From Rhynchopus sp. YZ270_cl-10 (taxonomy: Eukaryota > Euglenozoa > Diplonemea > Diplonemida > Diplonemidae), in the NCBI GenBank assembly GCA_964035575.1, contig OZ037884.1:372001-436000 (forward strand): a stretch of 64,000 bases of DNA. The letters run 5' to 3'. Within the stretch, counting starts at the first letter, position 1; each line of letters opens with the position of its first letter. Position numbers and translations under genes: made by a program. Positions 10,150 through 18,633 of the stretch are shown one piece after another. Below the pieces are notes generated by a model. The model worked only from the letters and a program-made list of their open reading frames with translations. It ran no database searches and was not told the DNA's origin.

Positions 10150-10540
10150 TGTGTCAAGTGGTGGAATGTGTTCCGTGTGTGTGTGTGTGCCCCCCACACC
10201 GCCAAGGCGGTTTGAAAGACGACACTTCTGTGGAGGGTGTGGGAGGGGATGGGAAGGGGGGATGGGGAGGGGAGTCACAACTCAGAGGGGGGGAGGGTTT
10301 TGAAAAGCGGGTAAGAGGTGAAACCCGTGGGTGAAGGGGGTGGCAAAAAATAAAAGGTTTGGCGAGAGGGGAAGCTGTGTCTTGGGAAAATTATCAAACA
10401 GAGAGCGTTAAGCGCCTCCCCGGCGCCCGCTGCATACATTTGATGTCGCGCTTTGGGTGCCGTGTGCGGGGGGGGTGTTGGCCCTGGGTTGTTGGACTAT
10501 CGTTACTTTCCATGACGACGTAGTGAAGCACAGTGTTGTC
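10150..10540. other. Upstream region of the kinase gene
   Basis: GT dinucleotide run near 10176-10190 and a long G/A-rich tract (10229-10300), which is pyrimidine-rich on the gene strand and ends in a CAG. Possible 5' UTR splice or trans-splice acceptor. Confidence 0.4.
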
Positions 10541-10910
10541 AATAGCCGCTCCACACCACTAACACCCTCCCCTCCTTCCTACCCGCCCATCCATCCCCTG
10601 ACTCTCCCCACCATGGTACAGAAGTGACCTCTGACAACAACCGGTGTGTGATATTGTACCTCGTGGATCGCTGCGAAGCCGGTTTTTAACAACACTCGCG
10701 GCTTTTGACCCACCTACCACACCTCTGCCCCAGGGTATCGGTCAGAAACAACACACACTCGCCAACCCAAGCCAGTGCGGAAGGCCACAGCTATCCAGCT
10801 GTGCCGTAAGCCAGTTGCGGAATCGGGGCGGGAATCCCATGTTTTCCAGCTTCGCCGTTATTCGCTCACGTCCGTCGACTAGTATGAGGCTTGTGCCGTA
10901 GGGGGTGACC
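10541..10910 (-). pseudogene. LINE reverse-transcriptase fragment, copy A
   Basis: The minus strand at about 10797-10903 reads LILVDGRERITAKLENMGF and PPRFRNWLTAQLD, matching the region upstream of the NR...V...PEG motif in non-LTR reverse transcriptases. After TAQLD the sequence switches to unrelated DNA at the same point as in copy B (14016-14389). The two copies are nearly identical over about 370 bp. It lies about 50 bp beyond the stop of the LRR copy at 10958. Confidence 0.65.
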
Positions 10911-10957
10911 AAAAAACAACAGGAATGTGGAAAAATACTGGTTTGACTGCATGTGCC

Positions 10958-11347
10958 TCACATGCATGTGCATTGGCACTTCTCTGAGAGGTAACACTTC
11001 TTTACGCGCGCCAACACAAGATCGTTCGATCCGGTGGCATTGACGCTGATTTCGCGTAAGCAGCATTGTCCAAGGAAGTGCCGTCCAAGGGGGGCTGCGA
11101 CACTGCTCCACCCAGACAAGTCAAGTGTTCGCAACGAGGTACAGTTTGAGAGAAAATTGTCCCCAACCCTGGTGACGCTGCTCCACCCAGACAAGTCTAC
11201 TTGTGTTAATGCGCTGCAGTTTGAGAGGAAATCATCTCTCACCCCGTCCAAGCCACTCCACCCAGACAAGTCAAGTGTTCGCAACGACTTTCTTTTGTAT
11301 CGCTCTGTTTTGTGGGTGGTGTGTTGGGTGGGCAACAAATAACACAT
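10958..11347 (-). pseudogene. UBL-LRR-CaaX gene copy A, 5'-deleted
   Basis: Only the last three 25-residue LRR units and the conserved C-terminus (ending KCQCTCM) remain. Immediately upstream (11289-11340) is the conserved 5' flank of this family (ACAAAACAGAGCGATACAAAA), joined directly to the middle of an LRR. The start codon, ubiquitin-like domain and first repeats are missing. The frame stays open through the fused leader to an ATG at 11347, so a short chimeric protein is possible. The closest relative is the gene at 18634. Expression is unknown. Confidence 0.75.
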
Positions 11348-12248
11348 GTCTAACAACCCTCGTTTGTCAGCCTGGGCCAGGTTACCTCTCCGTTGCGGTT
11401 CATCCCCCACCCACCCACCCACCCCCATCCACAGCTGACTAGATTACACAAGGATGTACACAAGGATAGCTGGCTTGAGCCTCATGAAGCATAAGCCCTT
11501 TGCACACAATATTGCGTGGAGGTTTAAAGAGCGGCATTAGGCCGGTCAGAAGGCCTCCCACCCACTCATCACACACCTTGTGGGCAACAGGCACGCTTCG
11601 CACACAGATCACTATCCACAGCAGAGTGCTGAGTCACCCTCTCACCCCTCACCACTGCAGGTCGTACCTCTGCTTTTGTGTGATTCCGCTACGTGCAATG
11701 AGAATACACCACAACCAGAAGGTTTCCTACCCCGCACAGACAAAAATCAATGTGCACCTCTAAGGATTTTCTTGTCGGGTTGTGTTTAAAGTTCGTTCGG
11801 GTATGGGAGGGAAATTCTTTTTTGTTTGATTTTAAGTGGGTCAGGTGCATTCCTCATCCTCATGGGAGAAGTGCAGACCTGTCCACCTCTGCTGTGGCAT
11901 CAATGAGGCAGGAAGGATGCACAAATGCAAAAAAAAGAGGGAAAAAAACGGGACAACTACCCTGCTGCGAACAGAAGGTGCAAAAAAGGCTTGGTGCGCA
12001 GTCGTGGTGGCTGTGCAAGCAAAGGCAATGGGGTGAGGATTGAGGAAAAGAAAAGTACGGTCAAAAGTGACATTAGGACACCACTAAGCGGTGCACGGAA
12101 AGGGGAGATTCCCTTGCGTATGCACTAGGGGGGGAGGGGTGGGAAACTAAGACAATTGTATGTTACATGTATTATGCGCTATTATGAGCCAATTATGCGG
12201 TGTTATGCCCTCATTATATGCCGTCACTACGCTACACACATTTTTCAT
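11348..12248. other. Gene-free segment with shared repeat fragments
   Basis: 11860-12000 carries a repeat (GTGCAGACC ... GATGCACAAATGCAA ... GGGACAACTACCCTG) shared with 16365-16470. CCCACC runs near 11405. No coding sequence supported. Confidence 0.5.
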
Positions 12249-12251
12249 TTA

Positions 12252-13099
12252 GGGTAGTGTAACTTTTTCAGCCTGTTACCGTTACCGCCCGCCGGAATTT
12301 TTGAAAACCAAAAAAAAAAAGTTATGTAGAAAGTACCTAGGGAAAAAAGTTATGAAGAGGTTCTATAGGAAAGATGTGGGTGGGGCTGTACAGGGCCCAT
12401 ACCCATAGCACCTCACGATCACTTGGTGAGTAAGCAATTTTTCTCGAGAGAAAAGTCGTTTGCCTTCACGAGTGTTTTCTTGTACACTGTACACTGTACA
12501 CTGTACACTGTACACTGTACACTGTACACTGTACACTGTACACTGTACACTGTACACTGTACACTGTACACTGTACACTGTACACTGTACACTGTACACT
12601 GTACACTGTACACTGTACACTGTACACTGTACACTGTACACTGTACACTGTACACTGTACACTGTACACTGTACACTGTACACTGTACACTGTACACTGT
12701 ACACTGTACACTGTACACTGTACACTGTACACTGTACACTGTACACTGTACACTGTACACTGTACACTGTACACTGTATACTGTACACACTGTAGTCCCT
12801 ATAACTTTCCGGTACCCAGACATTCTGGGAACCAGACACCCGGTGTCCAGGAACCTAGGTACCCAGGCAACATGATAATGAGAAGACACAAAATGCTACA
12901 CGTAACAGAAAACAAGCTACACGTCACGAAAATAAGGATTTTGCTGTGAAGAAAACTCTGGAAAAATGTAAGAAAACCTCTTCATAACTTTTTTCCCCCT
13001 GGTAAAACTTTTTTTTCTTCATAACTTTTTTTTCCCGCCGCCCGCCGGGTTTTTCGAACACCAAAATAACGGTAACAGACCGAAAAGGTTACACTACCC
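12252..13099. mobile_element. PIF/Harbinger-like TIR element carrying a 7-bp tandem array
   Basis: Ends GGGTAGTGTAAC/GTTACACTACCC, with inverted similarity running over 100 bp inwards (CTGTTACCGTTA, CCCGCCGG, AAGTTATGAAGAGGTT). Flanked by TTA on both sides (12249-12251, 13100-13102), the PIF/Harbinger target duplication. There is no transposase. The centre is filled by the TGTACAC array listed next. Confidence 0.7.
12482..12790. repeat. (TGTACAC)n tandem repeat, about 43 copies
   Basis: Almost perfect 7-bp repeat, with decay only near 12775-12790. Each unit contains the palindrome TGTACA, so any two units can pair and either strand can fold. Open frames through it (a repeating heptapeptide on both strands) are a by-product of the 7-bp period. 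Confidence 0.95.
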
Positions 13100-13171
13100 T
13101 TACTTATTTTTTTGTTTGGTTTTTTTTTTCAGGGGAGAGGGGAGAGTGTTGAAGGAATATACAGCAAAAAA

Positions 13172-13430
13172 GATGGGGTCTTGTGCGCTCAAAGTCGGGC
13201 GTAACAAAAAGGTGGAAAAAGTGTGGAACAGCAATTTCGTGTCGGTGTTTTGTGAATCAAAGTGAATCCACCAACAGACAATTACAAAAAGCATGATTTT
13301 TTTTGTTTTCCGTTTTGTTTCCCTAAAAAGCGCTTCTCCTCCAATCTTTTTTTAGTACTGAAAACCAGTATTTCAACAATATGCAATCAATAAATTGATT
13401 GCATAGGAGGAGGGATCTTAAAAATGGTCA
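13172..13430. repeat. GTGCGCTCAAA repeat (R family), copy 1
   Basis: Starts near GGGTCTTGTGCGCTCAAAG and ends near CAATCAATAAATTGATTGCA, GGGATC, AAAAATGGTC. Copy 2 is 13655-13975; a 5' half lies at 35017-35200; a 3' part is split by the element at 16690. Confidence 0.65.
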
Positions 13431-13600
13431 CATAGTACTGAAAACCAAAAGATATTGGGGCGCAATAACTACAAAAAGTGACGAGAATGAAGAGTCAAGT
13501 AAAAACAAAAGAAACCAAAACACATACACAATACACCCCCCTTGTTGATTTCCAAGAATATCATTGTACTTCTTGGAAAATGTCAAAAATAAAAGGGAAA

Positions 13601-13633
13601 TTGATGAATGTGCCCTCTCGTGCGCATGCATCT
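13601..13633 (+). repeat. GATG...CATC hairpin with CCTCTCGT loop
   Basis: Two-part stem: GATG (13603-13606)/CATC (13629-13632) and GTGC (13610-13613)/GCGC (13622-13625), loop CCTCTCGT. Best-paired member of its subfamily. Confidence 0.6.
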
Positions 13634-13654
13634 TCAAATAAAGAGAACGGAAAA

Positions 13655-13975
13655 AAAAGATCGGGTCTTTTGTTTGTGCGCTCAAAGCCGGGAAAACAAA
13701 AAGGTGAAAATGTGTTAAACTGAAGTACGGTTGTTGTGGTTAATTGAGTACTCAAAGAAAACAAGCAAGCTTCTGTTTTTTTCAATCCGTTTTGTTTGCC
13801 CTGCAGCGCTGCCTCCAATCTTTTTAGAATTGACAACAAGTTGTTTTATCAAAAAAAAGATGAAAAAGAAGAATATCCGTCATTGTTCACCGTCAAAGAA
13901 GAGAAATAACGAGTATTTCAAATCAATATGCATTCAATAAATTGAGAGCACAGGGATCAAAAATGTTCCCATCTT
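13655..13975. repeat. R-family repeat, copy 2
   Basis: Nearly identical over about 185 bp to 35017-35200 (GTACGGTTGTTGTGG, AATTGAGTACTCAAAG, CAAGCAAGCTTCTG). Its 3' part matches copy 1 and the split copy around 16650/17245. Confidence 0.7.
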
Positions 13976-14015
13976 TAGTGGCTGAATGGGAGGCCTCTGT
14001 AGTAGCCGCTGTGGC

Positions 14016-14389
14016 CACACCACTAACACCCTCCCCTCCTTCCTACCCGCCCATCCATCCCCTGACTCTCCCCACCATGGTACAGAAGTGACCTCTGACA
14101 ACAACCGGTGTGTGATATTGTACCTCGTGGATCGCTGCGAAGCCGGTTTTTAACAACACTCGCGGCTTTTGACCCACCTACCACACCTCTGCCCCAGGGT
14201 ATCGGTCAGAAACAACACACACTCGCCAACCCAAGCCAGTGCGGAAGGCCACAGCTATCCAGCTGTGCCGTAAGCCAGTTGCGGAATCGGGGCGGGAATC
14301 CCATGTTTTCCAGCTTCGCCGTTATTCGCTCACGTCCGTCGACTAGTATGAGGCTTGTGCTGTAGGGGGTGACCAAAAAACAATAGGAA
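14016..14389 (-). pseudogene. LINE reverse-transcriptase fragment, copy B
   Basis: Nearly identical to 10541-10910, including the breakpoint after the TAQLD motif. It sits just downstream of the LRR gene at 14422, so the fragment and the gene were duplicated together. Confidence 0.65.
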
Positions 14390-14421
14390 TGTGGAAAAAT
14401 ACTGGTTTGACTGCATATGCC

Positions 14422-16002
14422 TCACATGCACGTGCATTGGCACTTCTCTGAGGGGTAACACTTCTTTACGCGCGACAACACAAGCTTGTTCGATCCGGTG
14501 GCATTGACGCTGATTTCGCGTAAGCAGCATTGTCCAAGGAAGCGCCGTCCAAGGGGGGCTGCGACACTGCTCCACCCAGACAAGTCAAGTGTTCGCAACG
14601 AGGTACAGTTTGAGAGAAAATTGTCCCCAACCCTGATGACGCTGCTCCACCCAGACACGTCTACTTGTGTTAATGCGTTGCAGTTTGAGAGAAAATTGTC
14701 CTCAACCCAGATGACGTTGCTCCACCCAGACAAGTCTACTTGTGTTAATGCGTTGCAGTTTGAGAGAAAATCATCTCTCACCCCGTCCAAGCTGCTCCAC
14801 CCAGACATGTCCAGTTGTGTTAATGCGTTGCACTCATGCCCAACATGCAGGATATCCTTCCGAGACGGGTTGTTTGTGTTCCTTGCGAGCTTGTTGAAGA
14901 GGAACTTCTCACCAAGATTTGTGACGCCGCTCCACCCAGACATCTTAACTTTACTCAATGCGTAGCAGTTGGCGAGGAAGATACTATGCATCAGGGTTAC
15001 TCCGTTACATGCAGGCAAGTCGAGTGTTCTCAACTTGTGGCAACCGCTGATGAAGTGCGCCCCAATGTCTGTCACATTGGACATCCCAGACATGTCCACT
15101 CTTGTTAATGAGACGCAATTCAGGAGGAAACCCTCTCGAATCTCCTGGACACTGGTCCACCCAGATAAATCAACTGTGGTAACTTCGCTGCAGCCAGAGA
15201 TGAAGAAGCTGCCAACCACCCTGAGGCTGCTCCACCCAGACAAGTCTATTGTTCGCAATCCCCTGCAGAAGAAGAGAAATCCCTCCCCAACCTGCGTGAG
15301 ACTGGTCCACGCAGAGAGATCAAGCGTTGTCAACGCGGTGCAGTTGGAGAGGAAATTCTTCCCAATCTCCTCGACACTGGCCAACCCAGATAGATCAATC
15401 GTGCGAACTGCGGTGCAGTCAGAGAGAAAGTGCCCACCGATCACCCTGATGCTGCTCCATTCAGACAAGTCAACTGTTCTCAAGGCGGTACATTTGTAGA
15501 GGAATTTGCCCCCTAACCGCGTGAGACTGGTCCACCCAGACAAATTAACTGTGGTCAGTGCGGTGCAGTTGAAGATAACATCGTCGCATATTCTGACCAC
15601 AGCCGACACAGCACTGAGATCAAGTTCCTTAGAGTGCGTATCATTTGCCAAGATTCTATCCCGGACCACAGTAGTGACTTCCGCCTGCAGAAACAAATGA
15701 ATCAGCTTGGGATCTCTCAGATATTTGAACCTGTCTGCAGTCAGCCTTGTCTCGCCCAAGTCACGGAGAGCTGCAATGGCCAGGTATTTTGCAGTTCCCT
15801 TCAGCACAATTGTGTCCCCAGCGCTCAGTTGCGTTGTGTCGTCTCCTTCGGCCATCACCTCCCCTCCGAAGCTCATGTCAAAGCTGTCTTCGCTCAATGC
15901 TGCTGCAGTCGCCACCTTCCGCCGTATGTCCGCAGTCGTATCACCCACACCCACCTCGACCACATACTTCACACCTGCGAAACCCTTCACGCATATGTCC
16001 AT
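14422..16002 (-). CDS. UBL-LRR-CaaX protein, copy B
   Basis: Single exon, 526 aa. Start ATG at 16002 (MDICVKGFAGVKY), the position conserved in the other copies. Residues 1-70 resemble ubiquitin (compare MQIFVK; DTTADIRRKV, FGG.VMAEGD, TIVLKG). A helical linker (about 71-125) follows, then 14 leucine-rich units of about 25 residues, consensus TLDLSGWSSVTRVGDNFLSN + CTALR, of the cysteine-containing/BspA-like type. The last four residues are CTCM, a CaaX farnesylation signal, with an extra Cys before it. No signal peptide: probably cytosolic and membrane-anchored. UBL plus LRR suggests protein-protein or ubiquitin-pathway interactions (inference). Flanks: conserved 5' region upstream, LINE fragment downstream. 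Confidence 0.85.
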   Translation of the reverse strand: MDICVKGFAGVKYVVEVGVGDTTADIRRKVATAAALSEDSFDMSFGGEVMAEGDDTTQLSAGDTIVLKGTAKYLAIAALRDLGETRLTADRFKYLRDPKLIHLFLQAEVTTVVRDRILANDTHSKELDLSAVSAVVRICDDVIFNCTALTTVNLSGWTSLTRLGGKFLYKCTALRTVDLSEWSSIRVIGGHFLSDCTAVRTIDLSGLASVEEIGKNFLSNCTALTTLDLSAWTSLTQVGEGFLFFCRGLRTIDLSGWSSLRVVGSFFISGCSEVTTVDLSGWTSVQEIREGFLLNCVSLTRVDMSGMSNVTDIGAHFISGCHKLRTLDLPACNGVTLMHSIFLANCYALSKVKMSGWSGVTNLGEKFLFNKLARNTNNPSRKDILHVGHECNALTQLDMSGWSSLDGVRDDFLSNCNALTQVDLSGWSNVIWVEDNFLSNCNALTQVDVSGWSSVIRVGDNFLSNCTSLRTLDLSGWSSVAAPLGRRFLGQCCLREISVNATGSNKLVLSRVKKCYPSEKCQCTCM

Positions 16003-16240
16003 GTTTTTTTGTGTCGCTTTTGTTTTGTGGGTGGTGTGTTGGGTGGGACAAAACAAAATAAACACGCATAACCCTTGTTGTCTGCGTGAGCCAACACAAC
16101 GAGAAAAGTGCTGGAAACACTTGCATAACGGCCACCGACATGCCGGGCAAGGAACGACAGTCAGTCATGCAGGTAAGACACAAACACCCTGCAGCAACGG
16201 TCAACGTGGCAGCGGCCAAGGATTCAAGCAAAGCTAGTAC
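16003..16240 (-). promoter_or_regulatory. Conserved 5' flank of UBL-LRR copy B
   Basis: About 230 bp upstream of the ATG is alignable with 20053-20290 (CCCACCCAACACACCACCC, ACAAAACAAAAGCGACACAA, CCAACACAACGAGAAAAG, GCTGGAAACACTTGCA). A core ACAAAACAGAGCGACACAAA also precedes the fourth copy at 31728. Probably 5' UTR plus promoter; could simply be duplicated DNA. Confidence 0.5.
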
Positions 16241-16426
16241 AACAAAGGGGGTGGTGGAGGATGAGAGACGTGGGCACACTTTTGAAATAATATGAACGAT
16301 CAGGCCACCACACAGATGGTTTGTTTGACACATGCGCAAGTGGCCCGGTACATCCTCATAGGAGGAGTGCAGACCGGTCCCTATGCTGTGGCATTAAAGA
16401 TGCAGGGAGGGTGCACAAATGCAAGG

Positions 16427-16645
16427 GGAAAAAAACGGGACAACTACCCTGTTGTCAACAACAGAATGTAAAAAGGAAACCTTATGCAATGCAGTACAAG
16501 AACCTCGCCAGATCTAAGCTTTGCATCTTTTCGTTACTACTGAAAAGACCTGCTTTGTGATCCAACTCCAACACACACACAGATCCCTTGATTGTCTTCT
16601 CCCCTCTTTACCTGTTTCCTGCAAAACACTGGTCACACATCAGAG
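16427..16645. repeat. Duplicated segment, copy 1 (partner 18001-18220)
   Basis: From GGGACAACTACCCTG to about GGTCACACATCA. Matches 18001-18220 with few differences (GCAATGCAGTACAAGAACC, CTACTGAAAAGACCTGC). No ORF. Confidence 0.75.
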
Positions 16646-16689
16646 AAATATTTTCATCATAATATTATGCAATCAATACATTGATAGTA

Positions 16690-17243
16690 CAGTCCCGGCT
16701 ATATTGTATAGGCTCTTAAATGGGTAGTTTGTATTTATACGGGTTCCTATTTCGTGAATATTTAATTTATTTTTGTAACGCTGCAAATTTTTCCAAATAA
16801 TTATTTAATTTTTGTGGCGGGCCCGCTCGGGCCCGACATGTCTGCCTGCGGCGCGACCGTAGGGAGCGCCGCAGGCAGACGGTACGGTACAGTACGGAGA
16901 AGCTGGGTCAGGGCGGCCCGGCGGGGAGGGGCGGGGCGTCGGAGGACCCTGCGACGTAGTACGCCCCTATCCCCTGAATGTCGGCAGCGACATTCTCCAC
17001 CAGCGCCACGTCTTCGGCCTGCGCCTCGGACACCTCAATAGTCACTGTGGCCGTCATCCCCGCCATTTCGAGGGAGATGTTGTTCCGCTCATATTATAGT
17101 TTTGTGAAGGAGTGTGTGTGGGGTCAATGGTAGTAAACTGGGTTTCGTGGGTCACTAAAAAACGAGGTTTTTATTTCGTGAATAATTAATTAATTTTTGG
17201 CGGCTTCACGAAATAGAAACCCGGAATATTATAGTCGGGACTG
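16690..17243. mobile_element. Tc1/mariner-like non-autonomous element nested in an R-family repeat
   Basis: Inverted ends CAGTCCCG(G/A)CTATA, flanked by TA (16688-16689, 17244-17245), the Tc1/mariner signature. Subterminal TATTTCGTGAA repeats occur in both orientations. It splits an R-family repeat: ATGCAATCAATACATTGAT on the left and AGGGATC, AAAAATGGTCCCATC on the right are contiguous in copies 13172 and 13655. The centre is very G+C-rich, with a perfect inverted repeat GCCTGCGGCGC/GCGCCGCAGGC (about 16848-16880). Confidence 0.75.
16911..17067 (-). CDS. Short G+C-rich ORF inside the Tc1-like element
   Basis: ATG near 17067; reads MAGMTATVTIEVSEAQAEDV and continues for about 50 residues to a stop near 16911. 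Composition differs sharply from the AT-rich element ends. No family recognised; it may be a captured gene fragment rather than a working gene. Confidence 0.25.
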
Positions 17244-17319
17244 TATATGGTGAGGGATCAACAAAAATGGTCCCATCTTTCTTTTTATGGTGTGTGTTTT
17301 GCAAAACGTAGAAAAGAAA

Positions 17320-17364
17320 GTGAAGTTGATAGTGCAAACGCCTCTGGGACGCAGTCACTGTAAA
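17320..17364 (+). repeat. GTTGATAGTGC hairpin repeat, copy 1
   Basis: AAGTTGATAGTGCAAACG, CCTCTGGGACGCAGTCACTG. AGTG/CACT pair around a CCTCTG loop. Second copy at 26041-26096. Confidence 0.55.
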
Positions 17365-18000
17365 GAAAAGTAAAATGCTTCGTGCACAAGTTGAAACTTC
17401 GGTAGATTGGTTTCTGACATTAACCCTGTTTCAGTCCTAAGAATCATACAGTTGTATTCGAAAGGGTGGACATCTTCAGTGATTTCCCTTTACATGGTGG
17501 GTGAATGTCGTGAAACCGATGTTAGTGTGAATTCCAGGGAGGTCAGGAGGGTGGCTGCGTAACAGTCAGGATCACTTTTTTTTCTTTGTCAAAAGTGATA
17601 TTTTGACTGTTTTGCACGATCTGAATCCATTCGAACAGTTTTTTTTTGAATTTTGAGGATTTTTTTGTAAAATACTACCGCCCAGGCTTAAACCCGAAAA
17701 CTGGAAAAACTGGTTTTGGTCGAGGCCCTCACACATCTGAGGTGAACCAACGACATCAAAATTTTTCAAAACCCAGCGAGGATGGGTTTCCGAGTCGATA
17801 TCTTTTAATTGCGGGGTCGGACAATTTTTTTTTTTGACGAGTAGAAATTAAAAATTTTTCTGTACAAACACGGAAAAAAGTCCCGGTGGCTCAATTATTG
17901 ACTGATATATAAATTCATATTGGAAAAATAAAATAAAAAGCAAAAATAGAAAAGTGAAAAACAACTACGTTCCCACTCCATTCGGTCTTCTCTTACTTAG
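17365..18000. other. Gene-free spacer
   Basis: AT-rich, no supported gene. Around 17580-17640 it carries TTTGTCAAAAGTGA and a CGATCTGAATCCATTCG segment resembling the interior duplication of the 1752 element. Confidence 0.45.
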
Positions 18001-18220
18001 GAGGAAACGGGACAACTACCCTGCTGTCAACAACAGAAGGTGTAAAAAGGAAACCTTATGCAATGCAGTACAAGAACCTCGCCAGATCTAAGCTTTGCAT
18101 CTTTTCGTTACTACTGAAAAGACCTGCTTTGTGATCCAACTTCAACACACGCACAGACCCCTTGATTGTCCTCTATTCACCTTGTTTCTTGTAAAACGCT
18201 GGTCACACGTCAAAGAAATG
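18001..18220. repeat. Duplicated segment, copy 2
   Basis: Partner of 16427-16645, same orientation. Confidence 0.75.
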
Positions 18221-18234
18221 AAAGAAAAGTTTAT

Positions 18235-18300
18235 AAGATGATCCCAAGCCTCTCGTGCTTAGTCACCCTATCATATTCGTTATCGCACAGTATCAGCTGC
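18235..18300 (+). repeat. CTCTCGT-loop hairpin, copy 5
   Basis: CCAAGC, CTCTCGT, GCTTAG, TCACC (one unpaired stem position), followed by the ATTCGTTATCGCACAG flank shared with 6557-6640. Confidence 0.65.
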
Positions 18301-18349
18301 GCTGGCTTGAAAAATGCAAAGTAACATAAAATAAAAATAATGAGAACCA

Positions 18350-18592
18350 CCACCCCCACCTCATGTCCTCGTCCATGACGAGGTTGAAGAGCAGCGGTGC
18401 GAGCACTGTGCCTTCAGGTACTGCGTCCTCCGAGGTGTCGCTCTCGCTAAGCTGGCCCTCAACCTTCACTCGGTAGGTACGGTTATCCAGCTGTGCCGTA
18501 AGCCAGTTGCGGAAGCGGGGCGGGAATCCCATGTTTTCCGCTTCGCCGTTATCCGCTCACGTCCGTCCACTAGCATGAGGCTTGTGCAAAAA
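18350..18592 (-). pseudogene. LINE reverse-transcriptase fragment, copy C (longest)
   Basis: Reads MGFPPRFRNWLTAQLDNRTY, RVKVEGQLSESDTSEDA, then VPEGTVLAPLLFNLVMDED: the NRTYRV segment and the PEGTVLAPLLFN block (domain 4 of non-LTR reverse transcriptases). The catalytic YADD box is not present. It extends about 150 bp past the point where copies A and B break off, so it is closer to the original insertion. It ends about 40 bp from the LRR gene stop. Confidence 0.8.
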
Positions 18593-18633
18593 CAACAGGA
18601 ATGTGAAAAAATACTGGTTTGACTGCATGTGCC

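Noticed and set aside
12423-12889. 150-residue repeat proteins over the TGTACAC array
   Set aside because: A 7-bp period opens every frame on both strands equally.
14486-15499. Plus-strand open frames antisense to the UBL-LRR genes
   Set aside because: They mirror the regular 75-nt repeats; the minus frames carry the LRR, UBL and CaaX signals.
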